NCBI GenBank assembly: GCA_902762785.1
Contig: CACWPL010000001.1
Span: 124,001-188,000, forward strand
Length of the DNA stretch: 64,000 nt
Direction of reading: 5' to 3'
From: an uncultured Ruminococcus sp.
GTDB lineage: Bacteria > Bacillota > Clostridia > Oscillospirales > Ruminococcaceae
Of this stretch, positions 42,335 to 54,153 are shown piece by piece. A program made the translations under genes and the position numbers. The first letter of the stretch is position 1. Every line of letters starts with the position of its first letter. A model generated the notes under the pieces. The model saw nothing but the letters and a program-made list of their open reading frames with translations. It was not told where the DNA came from and did no database searches.

Positions 42335-44022
42335 GCGTCCTCCTTCGGTATCAGATGGGAGACGATCGCGGCGGCGGTCTCTGCGGCATCCGCGTTCGCG
42401 TTGGCCGAAAAGCCCCCGAACACCGCCAGATCCTGCTGCATCATGCCGCGGATCTCCCCGAAAAATGCCGGTGTCTTGCGGTCGGGCACGCCCATCTCGT
42501 CCCGGAAGGCGGGATCGGTGACGTGCGCCAGTCCCTCACAGAGCTCCAGGAGCGTCTCGGTCAGCACACTGTCCGCTGCGGGGTCCTGCATCGCGAGCCG
42601 CTCCAGGATGATCGGGTACGCCGGGACAGCCGCATCCCACACGCCCACATGCTGATGGCAGAGCGCATCATCCAGCGCGTCCGCGGCATGGGCAGCGGCC
42701 TTCTCGTCGCTGCCGTAGAGGCGCCGGAGCAGCGCAGGGACGTTATATTTCCCGTCATAGCTGCTGTGGACGGCATTGCCGTAGGCGGTGGTGAGGTCCT
42801 CCCAATGCGTGTTTATGAGCTGCGCGGCAACGGCAGACGGGAGACCGTCGGACGAAACGCCCGGCACCGTGGGAGCAGTCGTCCCCAGTATCTCCCTATA
42901 CACATCATACAGCATCGCGGCGCTGCGCTCCCAGGTGAAGCCCTGGGCGCGGGCAAGTCCCTCCTGGGAGAGACGCGCTCGGAGCGCGGCATCCTCATCG
43001 AGACGGACGAGCCCCGCGGTGATCGAATCGGTATCCTCCGCGCGGACGATGACGGCGCTCTCCCCCGTGACCTCGGGCAGCGAGGCGGCATCGGAAACGA
43101 GCACGGGCGTGCCGCAGGCCATGGCCTCGAGCGGCGGCATCCCGAACCCCTCATAGAGCGAGGGGAACGTGAACGCGAGCGCCCCGCTCATCAGCGCGCA
43201 CATGTCCTCAGAGGCGATATACTGCGTAAAAATGACACGGTCAGTGAGCCCCAGAGTCTGCACCTTCTCGAAGATGCCCTGGTAGAGCCACCCCTTGCCG
43301 CCCGCGAGCACGAGCTGTGCCGGCTCGCCGGTCTGGCGGGCATAGGCGGCGTAGGCGTCGATCAGACGCTCGAGATTCTTGCGCGGCTCGAGCGTGCCGA
43401 GGTAGAGGAAATACCGCTCCCCCACGCCGTAGCGCGCCCGCACCTGCGCGATCTGCGCCGCATCCCGGACGGGACGGAATCGGTCAAGGTCGACCCCGCA
43501 CGGCACCACGCGCAGCTTTCCCTCGAACTGCGGGAAATACTTCACGATCTCCGACCGGGAGAACTCCGAATCCGTCACGATGGCGTCCGCACGGCGCATC
43601 GAGGGGACGAGTCCCGCATCGAGCATGGCCTTCGTGCGGCCGCGGACGGTCTCGGGGAAGGCCTTGCAGACCATGTCATGCACGGTCACGACTGTCTTCC
43701 CGCCGACGCCGGGGGGGATGATATAATTGAAAAAATGCGTCAGGTCGTTCCTCCCGAAGAACCACCGATAGGGGATCGGGATGAACGTGCTGACGGCACG
43801 ATAGGCATAGGGAACGCAAAAAGCGTGCTTGGCGCTGACCCCATCCCCGAGATAGGGGGCGAGGTCCGCCGCACGCTCCTGCAAATGCCTTGCGGCAAAG
43901 TAGTTCAGGGTATACCGATGCTCCGGGTGGAGGCGGGTCATGGCCTTGACCTGCCCGGCCTCACAGTACCCGATGCCGGTCATCCGCCCGAGGAGGGGGA
44001 TGGCGTCGAATGCGATCTTCAT
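42331..44022 (-). CDS. Glycosyltransferase family 4 with C-terminal helical extension
   Basis: A 563-residue protein. Residues 1-385 form a GT-B glycosyltransferase (FDAIPLLGRMTGIGYC, YLGTLEPRKNLERLIDAY, PSLYEGFGMPPLEAMACGTPVL). Residues from about 395 to the end are all helical (INTHWEDLTTAYGNAVHSSY, LLRRLYGSDEKAAAHAADAL), not part of a normal GT4; they could bind a partner or control chain length. I know of no named family for this tail. It overlaps both neighbours by 4 bases. Confidence 0.85.
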   Translation of the reverse strand: MKIAFDAIPLLGRMTGIGYCEAGQVKAMTRLHPEHRYTLNYFAARHLQERAADLAPYLGDGVSAKHAFCVPYAYRAVSTFIPIPYRWFFGRNDLTHFFNYIIPPGVGGKTVVTVHDMVCKAFPETVRGRTKAMLDAGLVPSMRRADAIVTDSEFSRSEIVKYFPQFEGKLRVVPCGVDLDRFRPVRDAAQIAQVRARYGVGERYFLYLGTLEPRKNLERLIDAYAAYARQTGEPAQLVLAGGKGWLYQGIFEKVQTLGLTDRVIFTQYIASEDMCALMSGALAFTFPSLYEGFGMPPLEAMACGTPVLVSDAASLPEVTGESAVIVRAEDTDSITAGLVRLDEDAALRARLSQEGLARAQGFTWERSAAMLYDVYREILGTTAPTVPGVSSDGLPSAVAAQLINTHWEDLTTAYGNAVHSSYDGKYNVPALLRRLYGSDEKAAAHAADALDDALCHQHVGVWDAAVPAYPIILERLAMQDPAADSVLTETLLELCEGLAHVTDPAFRDEMGVPDRKTPAFFGEIRGMMQQDLAVFGGFSANANADAAETAAAIVSHLIPKEDA

Positions 44023-44230
44023 GTGTCCTTCCCGTTGAAGCGCTCCTGGAACTTCTCACGCTTGCGGCGCAGGCCCTCCAGCAGCATGGCGTTCTCCGGC
44101 GTGTCGCCCTTGGCGCGGATCTCCGCCTCGATCTCGTCGAAGCGGGCGTTGATCTGGTCGAGCCGCTCGCGGAGCGCCTCCTTGTCCTGCTTCTTCGGCT
44201 TGACGCCGAAGAGCTTGCTGAACAGGCTCA

Positions 44231-44231
<1 letters not shown>
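44019..44231 (-). CDS. Small charged coiled-coil protein
   Basis: A 70-residue protein, basic start (SLFSKLFGVKPKKQDKE), then heptads (LRERLDQINARFDEIEAEIR, LLEGLRRKREKFQERF). The start may be membrane-binding. The ATG at 44231 overlaps the gmd stop by one base and its stop overlaps the next gene by 4, so it is a true operon member. Function unknown. Confidence 0.72.
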
Positions 44232-45259
<1,028 letters not shown>

Positions 45260-45275
45260 CTAAATGATAAGTGGC

Positions 45276-46346
45276 TCACAGCAGCTCCCCGCGGGACTGC
45301 TCACGCAGCTTGGCGAGGATCTGCTTGATGTTCTGGGTACTGTTCTTGTCGCAGACGAGCAGGGCGTCCGGCGTGTCCACGATGACCATGTCCTCGAGGC
45401 CGAGGGTGGCGATGAGGCGGCTCGAGCCGGTGACGGTGCAGTTGCGGGTGTCGACGGCCACGATGTCACCGTCGAACATATTGCCGTCCGTGTCCACGGC
45501 ATTGATGCGCTCGAGTGCGAGCCAGCTCCCGACATCGTCCCAGCCAAAGCTGCCGGGGATGGTCAGGATGTGCTCCGCGCGCTCCATGATGCCAAAGTCG
45601 ATGGACTGCGAAGGGAGCTCCGGGAAACGGCGCTCCAGCTCGTCCGCGAAGGCATCCGTGCCGTAGGCATCGCAGATGGGCGCGAGGCCCGCGGCGAGGT
45701 CGGGCATGAGGCGCTCGATGTTCGTGAGGATGGACGAGGCCTTCCAGATGAACATGCCGCTGTTCCAGAGATACGACCGCTCGCGCAGGTAGCCCTTGGC
45801 AGTCTCGAGGTCGGGCTTCTCCACGAAGCGCTCCACATCATAGACGCCGCTGCGGCCGGAGCCCTTGACGTACTTGATATAGCCATAGCCCGTCTCGGGG
45901 TAGGTGGGGGTGATGCCGAGGGTGACGAGGTTCTCGCCGTGCTCCGCGGCCATGACGGCGCGGCGGAGGGTGTCGACATACATGTCCTCGGAATGGATCA
46001 GATGGTCGCTCGGCAGCACGAGCATGACGGCATCGTCATACTTTTTGCGGATGATGCCGGCGGCCAGGCCGATGCAGGGCGCCGTGTTGCGCGGGGCAGG
46101 CTCGGCGATGACGTTCTCGGCGGGCACGTCCGGGAGCTGCTCGGCCACAAGGTCCGTATAGCTCGCGTTCGTGACGATATAGACGTCCTCGGGCGCCACG
46201 AGGGGCAGGAGCCGTGCCACGGTCTTTTGCAGCATGGTCTCACCGTCGGTCGTGAGCGAGAGGAACTGCTTGGGGCGTGCCGTGCGGCTGCGCGGCCAAA
46301 AGCGTTCGCCCTTGCCGCCCGCCATGATGACAGCAGTCACTTTCAT
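45276..46346 (-). CDS. manC: Mannose-1-phosphate guanylyltransferase
   Basis: ManC makes GDP-mannose from GTP and mannose 1-phosphate. The 356 residues include the nucleotidyltransferase signature MAGGKGERFWPRSR, TMLQKTVARL, APRNTAPCIGLAA, PSDHLI and FVEKPD. The isomerase domain of long bifunctional forms is absent. It supplies Gmd downstream, and starts 13 bases after the sugar transferase stop. Confidence 0.95.
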   Translation of the reverse strand: MKVTAVIMAGGKGERFWPRSRTARPKQFLSLTTDGETMLQKTVARLLPLVAPEDVYIVTNASYTDLVAEQLPDVPAENVIAEPAPRNTAPCIGLAAGIIRKKYDDAVMLVLPSDHLIHSEDMYVDTLRRAVMAAEHGENLVTLGITPTYPETGYGYIKYVKGSGRSGVYDVERFVEKPDLETAKGYLRERSYLWNSGMFIWKASSILTNIERLMPDLAAGLAPICDAYGTDAFADELERRFPELPSQSIDFGIMERAEHILTIPGSFGWDDVGSWLALERINAVDTDGNMFDGDIVAVDTRNCTVTGSSRLIATLGLEDMVIVDTPDALLVCDKNSTQNIKQILAKLREQSRGELL

Positions 46347-46359
46347 GAGGGGATCCTCC

Positions 46360-47784
46360 TTATGCGTTTCGTTGCTTGTCGCCGGGATCGTCCGGCGTTC
46401 TCGTTTTCTTGTCTGTCAGCTCGATCCCGGGCAGCTCGGTGAAGAGCGGCTGCGAGGGAAAGATGGCAGTTTTGACCGTCATGAGGACGATCTGGATGTC
46501 CTTCAGGAGCGAATAGCTCTCGATATACATGAGGTCCATCCGCAGCTTGTCGTAGGGGGTGGTGTCATAGGCGCCCGTGACCTGCGCATAGCCGGTGAGA
46601 CCGGCCTTGACGTGCAGACGGAAGCGGAACTCGGGGAACTGCTTCTCGTACTCCTCGCAGATCTCCGGCCGCTCCGGGCGGGGACCGACCACGGACATCT
46701 CGCCCTTGAGGATGTTGAAGAGCTGGGGCAGCTCATCGAGCCGGAATCGCCGCAGCACGCGCCCCACGGGGGTGATGCGGTCATCGTGCTCCTCGGCGAG
46801 CTGGGCGCCGTGGGTCTCCGCATTGACGATCATGCTGCGGAACTTGTAGACGAAGAACGGCTTGCCGCCGAGCGTCAGGCGCTTTTGCCGGTAGAGCACC
46901 GGCCCGCCGTCGCAGAGCTTCACCGCCGCCGCACAGACGAGCATGAGCGGCGTGAGCAGGATCAGCAGCGTGATGCTGAACACCAGGTCGAACCCGCGCT
47001 TGAGGAGCCGCTGCTCGAAGGTGAGGCCGTAGTTCCGGCAAAGGAGCAGGGGCGTGTCGAAGAGGCGGATGTCCTCTGCGCCGCGCAGGATGATGTCGGA
47101 GATCTTGGGGGTGATATAGGCGCGGAGCTGGTGGTCGAAGCAGAACTTGACCAGGTCGTTGTGCATCTTCGCGGGGATGTCCTGGATGATGACGCCGTCA
47201 TATTGCAGGATCTTCTCGCAGATGACGGCATAGTCCTTCACCGCGCTGACGGACTCGCAGATCATATACTTGTCCACGCGCATGCTCATCTTGGTGACGA
47301 GCGCGGCCGCCGACGGGCTCCCGTAGACGATGATGAGCCGCCTGGGCGGATAGAGCACGAAATAGACCTTCTGCGCGAGCACCGTCCATAGGACGAGCAC
47401 GGCCAGCTCGAGCACGGTCATCTCGAGGATGGGGGCGAGCCGCACAAAGTTGCGGGCGATCAGGCTGACCTGGAGGTAGGTGACGAGATTCGTCCCGAAG
47501 ACCGAGAGCGCTTGGGAGAACAGCACGTCCGTCCGGCGCAGATAGCCGACCTTGAAGCCGCCGTAGACCCGGAAGAACAGGTACATCACGACGGTATAGA
47601 TGACGATGACGACCCAGTTGCCGCGCCGGTAGAAGGGCAGGGCGATGGTGTCGTAATAATCGGTATACCAGGTATTGGCGAACAGGAGCGTCAGGAACCC
47701 CATCAGGATGACGGAGGAGAAGAAGGTCACCATACGCTTGTATTGTTCCCTGCCCTGGCCGGATCTATGTTCCGTCCGTTTCAC
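46360..47784 (-). CDS. Undecaprenyl-phosphate sugar phosphotransferase (polyprenyl glycosylphosphotransferase)
   Basis: A 474-residue WbaP/CpsE-like enzyme that puts the first sugar phosphate onto undecaprenyl phosphate. Four hydrophobic segments at about 19-140, a nucleotide-binding-like central part (RLIIVYGSPSAAALV), then a fifth hydrophobic stretch and the catalytic domain with KRGFDLVFS, GGPVLYRQKRL, FFVYKFRSM and GEMSVVGPRPERP. The start is read as GTG at 47784 after AAAGGA; the in-frame ATG at 47733 is possible. It is the first gene of the operon. Confidence 0.92.
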   Translation of the reverse strand: MKRTEHRSGQGREQYKRMVTFFSSVILMGFLTLLFANTWYTDYYDTIALPFYRRGNWVVIVIYTVVMYLFFRVYGGFKVGYLRRTDVLFSQALSVFGTNLVTYLQVSLIARNFVRLAPILEMTVLELAVLVLWTVLAQKVYFVLYPPRRLIIVYGSPSAAALVTKMSMRVDKYMICESVSAVKDYAVICEKILQYDGVIIQDIPAKMHNDLVKFCFDHQLRAYITPKISDIILRGAEDIRLFDTPLLLCRNYGLTFEQRLLKRGFDLVFSITLLILLTPLMLVCAAAVKLCDGGPVLYRQKRLTLGGKPFFVYKFRSMIVNAETHGAQLAEEHDDRITPVGRVLRRFRLDELPQLFNILKGEMSVVGPRPERPEICEEYEKQFPEFRFRLHVKAGLTGYAQVTGAYDTTPYDKLRMDLMYIESYSLLKDIQIVLMTVKTAIFPSQPLFTELPGIELTDKKTRTPDDPGDKQRNA

Positions 47785-47854
47785 AGCGTCCGTCCTTTCT
47801 TTGCTTGGGATCACGCCGGGGGATGTCTCTTTGTGACCGGCGATGCATACCTCT

Positions 47855-47883
47855 ATTATAGCAGACCCGCCAGCCGATGTCAA
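47855..47883 (-). promoter_or_regulatory. Polysaccharide operon promoter
   Basis: On minus: TTGACA (47883-47878), 17-base spacer, TATAAT (47860-47855). A consensus promoter for the 47784-40272 operon. Confidence 0.85.
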
Positions 47884-48012
47884 TAGAACGCGTGTGAACT
47901 TTGCAAGATATGGCAGGGATATGCGCATTTTGTGCAGATGCGCCGCCTGTCCGACCGCATCCAGTCTGCGCCTGGCATCTCGCCCCAGTCTCGCGGCCCC
48001 GCCGCGAGCATA

Positions 48013-48058
48013 GAAAAAGGAGCGATGCCCCCTTTGGCCGTTAGGCCATTGGGGGCAT
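48013..48058 (-). terminator. metG terminator
   Basis: On the minus strand ATGCCCCC, TGGCC, TAAC, GGCCA and GGGGGCAT fold into one long stem with a small internal loop (48058 to 48025), followed by CGCTCCTTTTT. Confidence 0.75.
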
Positions 48059-48080
48059 GCGGTGTAAGATGAACGTAGTT

Positions 48081-48124
48081 GTGCCTTCCGAATGGAAATC
48101 GCCAGCGGGGGCACCCCGCCGCTT
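48081..48124. repeat. Dispersed repeat, copy B
   Basis: The same unit as at 31246-31290 (GTGCCTTCCGAATGG, then TCGCCAGCGGGGGC and CCCCGCC). It abuts the metG stop codon, overlapping it by two bases, and is followed by the metG terminator hairpin. Confidence 0.75.
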
Positions 48125-50060
48125 AGCGGAGCTTGGCGCCGCAGGGGTAGCGGTCGTCGGCGAACTGGACGACGACGCTGCCGTCGGGGAGGTCGGCGGC
48201 ACAGATCATGCCGTTGGACTCCACGCCGCAGAGCTTGACGGGCGCGAGATTGGCCACGATGATGACCTTCTTCCCGATCAGATCCTCCGGCGCATACCAC
48301 TGTGCGATGCCGGAAACGACCTGACGCCCGCCCATGCCGTCATCGAGCTGGAGACAGAGCAGCTTCTTGGACTTCTTCACCTTCTCGCACGCCGTCACCT
48401 TGGCCACGCGGAGGTCGACCTTGGTGAAGTCGTCGAACGCGATCTGGTCGGCGAGGGGCGCCGGCTCGTAGGCGGGCTTCTCCGGCTTGGGGGCGTTCGC
48501 GAGGAGGATGGCGTTCAGCGCCTCGATCTCCGCATCCACGTCGATGCGCGGGAACAGGATCTCGCCCTTGTGGACGGTCACATCCTGCGGGAGCACGTCG
48601 AACTTGGCCGCATTCTCATACGTCACGTCGGCCTCAGTCGCCCCGATCTGCTCCCATACCTTCGGCATGGTCGTCGGCATGAAGGGCGCGAGGAGCGTGG
48701 AGATGATGCGGATGCTCTCGAGCAAGTTGTAGAGCACCGCCGCGAGGCGCGCGCGCTTCGTCTCGTCCTTGCCGAGCTTCCACGGCTCCGTCTCGTCGAT
48801 ATACTTATTGGCACGGTCGACCAGCGTGAAGATGGTCTCGAGCGCCTGCTTGATCTGGGTGTTGTCGATGAAGCCGTCCACCTTGCCGCGAATGGACAGG
48901 GCGAGGGACTTCAGCTCCTCATCCACCGGCGCGGTCTCGCGGTCGGTCGGGAGGGTGCCGCCGAAATACTTGTCCGCCATCGCCACCGTGCGGGACACGA
49001 GGTTGCCGAAGCCGTTGGCCAGGTCGGAATTGATGCGGTTGATGAGGATCTCATTGGAGAAGTCCGAATCCGCACCGAGCGCCATCTCGCGCAGGATGTG
49101 GTAACGGATGGCATCGCAGCCGTAGCGCTCGCCGAGCACGAACGGGTCGACCACATTGCCCTTGGACTTGGACATCTTGTCGCCGTTGAACGTGATCCAA
49201 CCGTGGACGGCCAGATGCTTCGGCAGCGGCAGGTCGAGCGCCATCAGCATCGCCGGCCAGATCAGCGCATGGAAGCGCTGGATGTCCTTGGCGACCATGT
49301 GGACGTCCGCCGGCCAGAAGGTGTCGAAATCGTCATAGCGGTCGTTCATGTAGCCGAGGGCGGTGATATAGTTCGAGAGTGCGTCGATCCAAACGTAGAC
49401 CACATGATCGGGGTCGAACGTCACCGGGATGCCCCACTTGAAGGACGTGCGGGAGACGCACAGGTCCTCCAGACCGGGCTTGATGAAGTTGTTGACCAGC
49501 TCCGTGGCGCGGGTGCGCGGCTGGAGGTAGTCCGTATCCAGCAGCAGATGCTCCAGACGGTCGGCAAAGGGAGACATCTTGAAGAAATACGCCTCCTCCT
49601 CCGCGTCGATGACGGGGCGGCCGCAGTCGGGGCACTTGCCGTCCTTGAGCTGGGAGGACGTCCAGAAGCTCTCGCAGGGCGTACAGTATTTGCCGACATA
49701 CTTCCCTTTATAGATATAGCCGCGGTCATAGAGCTCCTTGAAGATCTTCTGCACGCTCTCGACATGGTAGTCGTCCGTCGTGCGGATGTAGCGGTCGTAG
49801 GAGATGTTCATATACTTCCAGAGGCGCTGGAAGATGGCGACGATCCCGTCGACATACTCCTTCGGCGTGACGCCGGCCTCCGCGGCCTTCTGCTCGATCT
49901 TCTGGCCGTGCTCATCGGTGCCGGTCAGGAACATGACGTTATGCCCCTGCATCCTGCGGTAACGCGCGATCGAATCGCACGCAACGGTCGTATAGCAATG
50001 CCCGATATGCGGATTCCCCGAGGGGTAATAGATCGGGGTCGTGATGTAAAAATCAGACAT
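48123..50060 (-). CDS. metG: Methionyl-tRNA synthetase
   Basis: MetG charges tRNA-Met. The 645 residues include the HIGH motif (PHIGH at 17-21), the zinc-binding CTPCESFWT and CPDCG, the KMSKSKGN loop, the anticodon-binding domain and a C-terminal tRNA-binding OB domain (FTKVDLRVAKVTACEKV, GVESNGMICAA). The ATG at 50060 follows GGAGGGAAC. It is a single-gene unit with its own promoter. Confidence 0.97.
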   Translation of the reverse strand: MSDFYITTPIYYPSGNPHIGHCYTTVACDSIARYRRMQGHNVMFLTGTDEHGQKIEQKAAEAGVTPKEYVDGIVAIFQRLWKYMNISYDRYIRTTDDYHVESVQKIFKELYDRGYIYKGKYVGKYCTPCESFWTSSQLKDGKCPDCGRPVIDAEEEAYFFKMSPFADRLEHLLLDTDYLQPRTRATELVNNFIKPGLEDLCVSRTSFKWGIPVTFDPDHVVYVWIDALSNYITALGYMNDRYDDFDTFWPADVHMVAKDIQRFHALIWPAMLMALDLPLPKHLAVHGWITFNGDKMSKSKGNVVDPFVLGERYGCDAIRYHILREMALGADSDFSNEILINRINSDLANGFGNLVSRTVAMADKYFGGTLPTDRETAPVDEELKSLALSIRGKVDGFIDNTQIKQALETIFTLVDRANKYIDETEPWKLGKDETKRARLAAVLYNLLESIRIISTLLAPFMPTTMPKVWEQIGATEADVTYENAAKFDVLPQDVTVHKGEILFPRIDVDAEIEALNAILLANAPKPEKPAYEPAPLADQIAFDDFTKVDLRVAKVTACEKVKKSKKLLCLQLDDGMGGRQVVSGIAQWYAPEDLIGKKVIIVANLAPVKLCGVESNGMICAADLPDGSVVVQFADDRYPCGAKLR

Positions 50061-50114
50061 GGGTGTTCCCTCCTTGGTGAGATCGTATCGCCGTCAGGGA
50101 CGGCAGATACATTT

Positions 50115-50143
50115 ATTATACCACATATCCCTGAAAAATGCAA
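50115..50143 (-). promoter_or_regulatory. metG promoter
   Basis: On minus: TTGCAT (50143-50138), 17-base spacer, TATAAT (50120-50115). Confidence 0.8.
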
Positions 50144-50162
50144 CTGTTTTTGTGACCGGCCG

Positions 50163-51899
50163 TCAGTCTGCCTGTTCTGCGAGATACTGCATCGCCCATG
50201 CGAGCTCGTAGTCCTCGCCGTCATGGAACATCTGCATCGCCGCGTCGCGGTCGAACGGGATCCTTACCTCGACGGGATTCCGGCTGATCCGGTCAGCGCG
50301 GGTGTCCACATTGGGCACGCCGTCTGCATCGAGGATCAGGCCGACCGGGTAGCCGACCGTCACGATCTCGTCGGACAGTACACAGCCGCCGCCCGTCTCC
50401 TGGTTGCACCCGCAGGGATCGGTGATGCCCGCGAGGGTCACGTTCGGCAGGTGCGAGAGGTAGAGCGAGGTGCCGTCCCCGGCGCTCACGCAGTCGAAGT
50501 TCGTCAGCGCCACGACCGTAAGATCTGCGAACTCGCCGTCCCCATACACGCCATGGTCGGAGACGCAGCGATACTGCCCATTCGTCCGCACGCCGAGGCC
50601 CTGTCCGTAGTACGCATCCTCGGTCAGCAGGTCGCAGAGGGCGGTGCCGATCTCGTCATAGCCGCCCCAGTTGGTGCGCAGGTCGATCACGAGGCGGTCC
50701 ATCCCCTGCTCCCGCAGCTCGCGCAGGCGCTCGCGGAACAGCTCCCGCGCCTTGCCCTGATCGCCCGTCAAATAGCCGACGAGCATGTCATACACGCCGT
50801 TGTCGGTGGTCTCGATGCTCAGGCGGAGATAGCCGCAATGCTCGTCGAGCATCCGTGCGGAGAAGTTCTCCTCCATGAGGTGCTCGAACATCGCCTCATC
50901 ATCGAGCACCGGGGCATGGGCGAAGATGGCGCGTGCCTCCTGCTGTGTGTGCGGGTCGCCGAGGTCAGTGAGGGTGACGGTCTGTGCCTTCCCGGCGGCA
51001 TCGAGGAACGTGACCTCGAGCGTCTCGCCGCCGGTCGCGGCCAGGTCGATCGCGGCCAGACGCTCGGCGTTCGCCTTGACGGGATAGCCGAGGTCGGGCA
51101 CGTCCTCCTGCAGAGCCTGTGCGATGGGCTTGCCGTTCCAGTGGGTGATGACAGTGCCGTCCTCGATCCCGGCGGCATGTGCCTCGTCCGTCGTGCAGAC
51201 GGCGATCACGTCCTCGTCATCGAGCTGCACCATCGAAAAGCCGTATTCCCGATAGGCGAAGGCCGAGCGGTACTGCGTCTTGTCATACTGCGTCTGCACG
51301 ATGACATGGCCATCATGCAGCTCGTTGCAGAACATTCGGACGGCGTCGGCGAATTTGGCCGGATCCTGCGCGTCCTCGGCCTCCTGCACCATCGGCAGAT
51401 ACTGCGCCTCGAGCGCGGCGAAGTCGACCTCCTTCCACTCCTTGAGGATGTAGGTCCTGTCCATATCGCGCACCATCGCGCGGAAGGAGTCCGTATAGCT
51501 CAGGTCCTTGTGGACGTAGATGTGCGGCGACAGCCCACAGAAGACCACGCCGAAGAAGACCGCCACGATCCCGGACAGCACGGCCGCGATGCGGTAGCCG
51601 ATCCTGCGCTTGGCCAGGATGCACGGCAGCACGACCGTCAGCGCGATGACATGCAGCAGGAGATAGTTCCCTGCAAGATCGGGCGCCGGCAGCACATATC
51701 GCACCGCATGGACGGCCGCCGCCGCGATCGGGACGAGGCACAGGAGCCGCCAGCGCCCGAGCTTTTTGGGGTCGTCCCGCCAGAGATGATGCAAAATGGC
51801 GAGGCACAGCAGGCACGCCAGGATGGCGATGCACCAGATGATGTGCGTGAGGTTCGCGCACGCGAAGCGATGGATGAACGCGCCGATGATGTTCTTCAT
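50163..51899 (-). CDS. Membrane-embedded S41-like peptidase
   Basis: A 578-residue protein: four hydrophobic helices in the first 125 residues, then an outward domain resembling carboxy-terminal processing proteases of family S41. A PDZ-like part is followed by the fold signatures CGYLRLSIE, RLVIDLRTNWGGYDE and, for the presumed nucleophile, NFDCVSAGDGTS. The usual S41 lysine is not obvious. The ATG at 51899 is chosen since GGGAGGAC precedes it; an in-frame ATG lies at 51920. Its substrate is unknown. Confidence 0.75.
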   Translation of the reverse strand: MKNIIGAFIHRFACANLTHIIWCIAILACLLCLAILHHLWRDDPKKLGRWRLLCLVPIAAAAVHAVRYVLPAPDLAGNYLLLHVIALTVVLPCILAKRRIGYRIAAVLSGIVAVFFGVVFCGLSPHIYVHKDLSYTDSFRAMVRDMDRTYILKEWKEVDFAALEAQYLPMVQEAEDAQDPAKFADAVRMFCNELHDGHVIVQTQYDKTQYRSAFAYREYGFSMVQLDDEDVIAVCTTDEAHAAGIEDGTVITHWNGKPIAQALQEDVPDLGYPVKANAERLAAIDLAATGGETLEVTFLDAAGKAQTVTLTDLGDPHTQQEARAIFAHAPVLDDEAMFEHLMEENFSARMLDEHCGYLRLSIETTDNGVYDMLVGYLTGDQGKARELFRERLRELREQGMDRLVIDLRTNWGGYDEIGTALCDLLTEDAYYGQGLGVRTNGQYRCVSDHGVYGDGEFADLTVVALTNFDCVSAGDGTSLYLSHLPNVTLAGITDPCGCNQETGGGCVLSDEIVTVGYPVGLILDADGVPNVDTRADRISRNPVEVRIPFDRDAAMQMFHDGEDYELAWAMQYLAEQAD

Positions 51900-51943
51900 G
51901 AGGATGTCCTCCCTATCCATGAGATGGTGTCATAAAAGGTGTC

Positions 51944-51987
51944 ATAAAAAAGGAAGATGCCCCGGGGCACAGGGCCGCCGGAGCATC
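51944..51987 (-). terminator. guaB terminator
   Basis: On minus GATGC and CCGG pair with CCGG and GCATC around a GC-rich loop (51987 to 51956), followed by TTCCTTTTTT. Just beyond lies a direct repeat of GGTGTCATAAAA. Confidence 0.7.
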
Positions 51988-51994
51988 GGAAAGG

Positions 51995-53707
<1,713 letters not shown>

Positions 53708-53742
53708 TCAGGCGATATGCCGAAACGATCGCTGCAAATAGC

Positions 53743-53818
53743 GCTGGTATAGCTCAGTTGGTAGAGCAGCTGATTTGTAATCAGCAGGTCGGGGGTTCGA
53801 GTCCGTCTACCAGCTCCA
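53743..53818 (+). tRNA. tRNA-Thr (anticodon TGT)
   Basis: Acceptor GCTGGTA pairs with TACCAGC; D-loop AGCTCAGTTGGTAGAGC; anticodon stem GCTGA/TCAGC with loop TTTGTAA (anticodon TGT, reading ACA); T-loop GGTTCGAGTCC. The CCA end (53816-53818) is encoded. Confidence 0.97.
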
Positions 53819-53833
53819 TACCAAACTTCATAT

Positions 53834-53918
53834 GGGAGAATTCCCGAGTGGCCAAAGGGGGCAGACTGTAAATCTGTTGCTTCGTGCTTCGATGGTTCGA
53901 ATCCATCTTCTCCCACCA
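53834..53918 (+). tRNA. tRNA-Tyr (anticodon GTA)
   Basis: Acceptor GGGAGAA pairs with TTCTCCC; class II tRNA with a long variable arm (TGCTTCGTGCTTCG region); anticodon loop CTGTAAA gives GTA; T-loop GGTTCGAATCC; CCA encoded at 53916-53918. It is cotranscribed with tRNA-Thr. Confidence 0.97.
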
Positions 53919-53922
53919 AAGA

Positions 53923-53953
53923 CATCTCATCCATCCGGATGGGATGTTTTTTT
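53923..53953 (+). terminator. tRNA operon terminator
   Basis: CATC-T-CATCC (53923-53932) pairs with GGATG-G-GATG (53937-53946), followed by seven T residues. Confidence 0.85.
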
Positions 53954-54153
53954 ATGACCGATCAAAGAGACAGCTTTGCGATGATGACAAAATGGGGGCA
54001 CGCGATGCGGCGGATCCGTCATCCTGAACAAGATGATACCTGCCTGATCGTGCATCCCGACAAAGATCGGGAAATGCGCGCAGGATGGCGGCGTCATCTC
54101 GTCTAAGAGGATGAAAGAAGGCGTTCACGCGCCCCCATGGAGGTGAGACCACG

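Larger units (their letters stand above)
47785..48122. other. Intergenic region between polysaccharide operon and metG
   Basis: 338 bases holding the polysaccharide operon promoter (47855-47883), about 110 bases with nothing recognisable, a strong hairpin (48013-48058) and a repeat copy (48081-48124). Confidence 0.6.

Noticed and set aside
48057-51935. A 1,292-residue open frame on plus
   Set aside because: It is antisense to metG and the S41-like gene, both with clear motifs. It is a composition artefact of GC-rich codons.
54001-54153. Structured RNA between tRNA-Tyr and the CotH gene
   Set aside because: Some short inverted repeats occur but match no RNA family I know.
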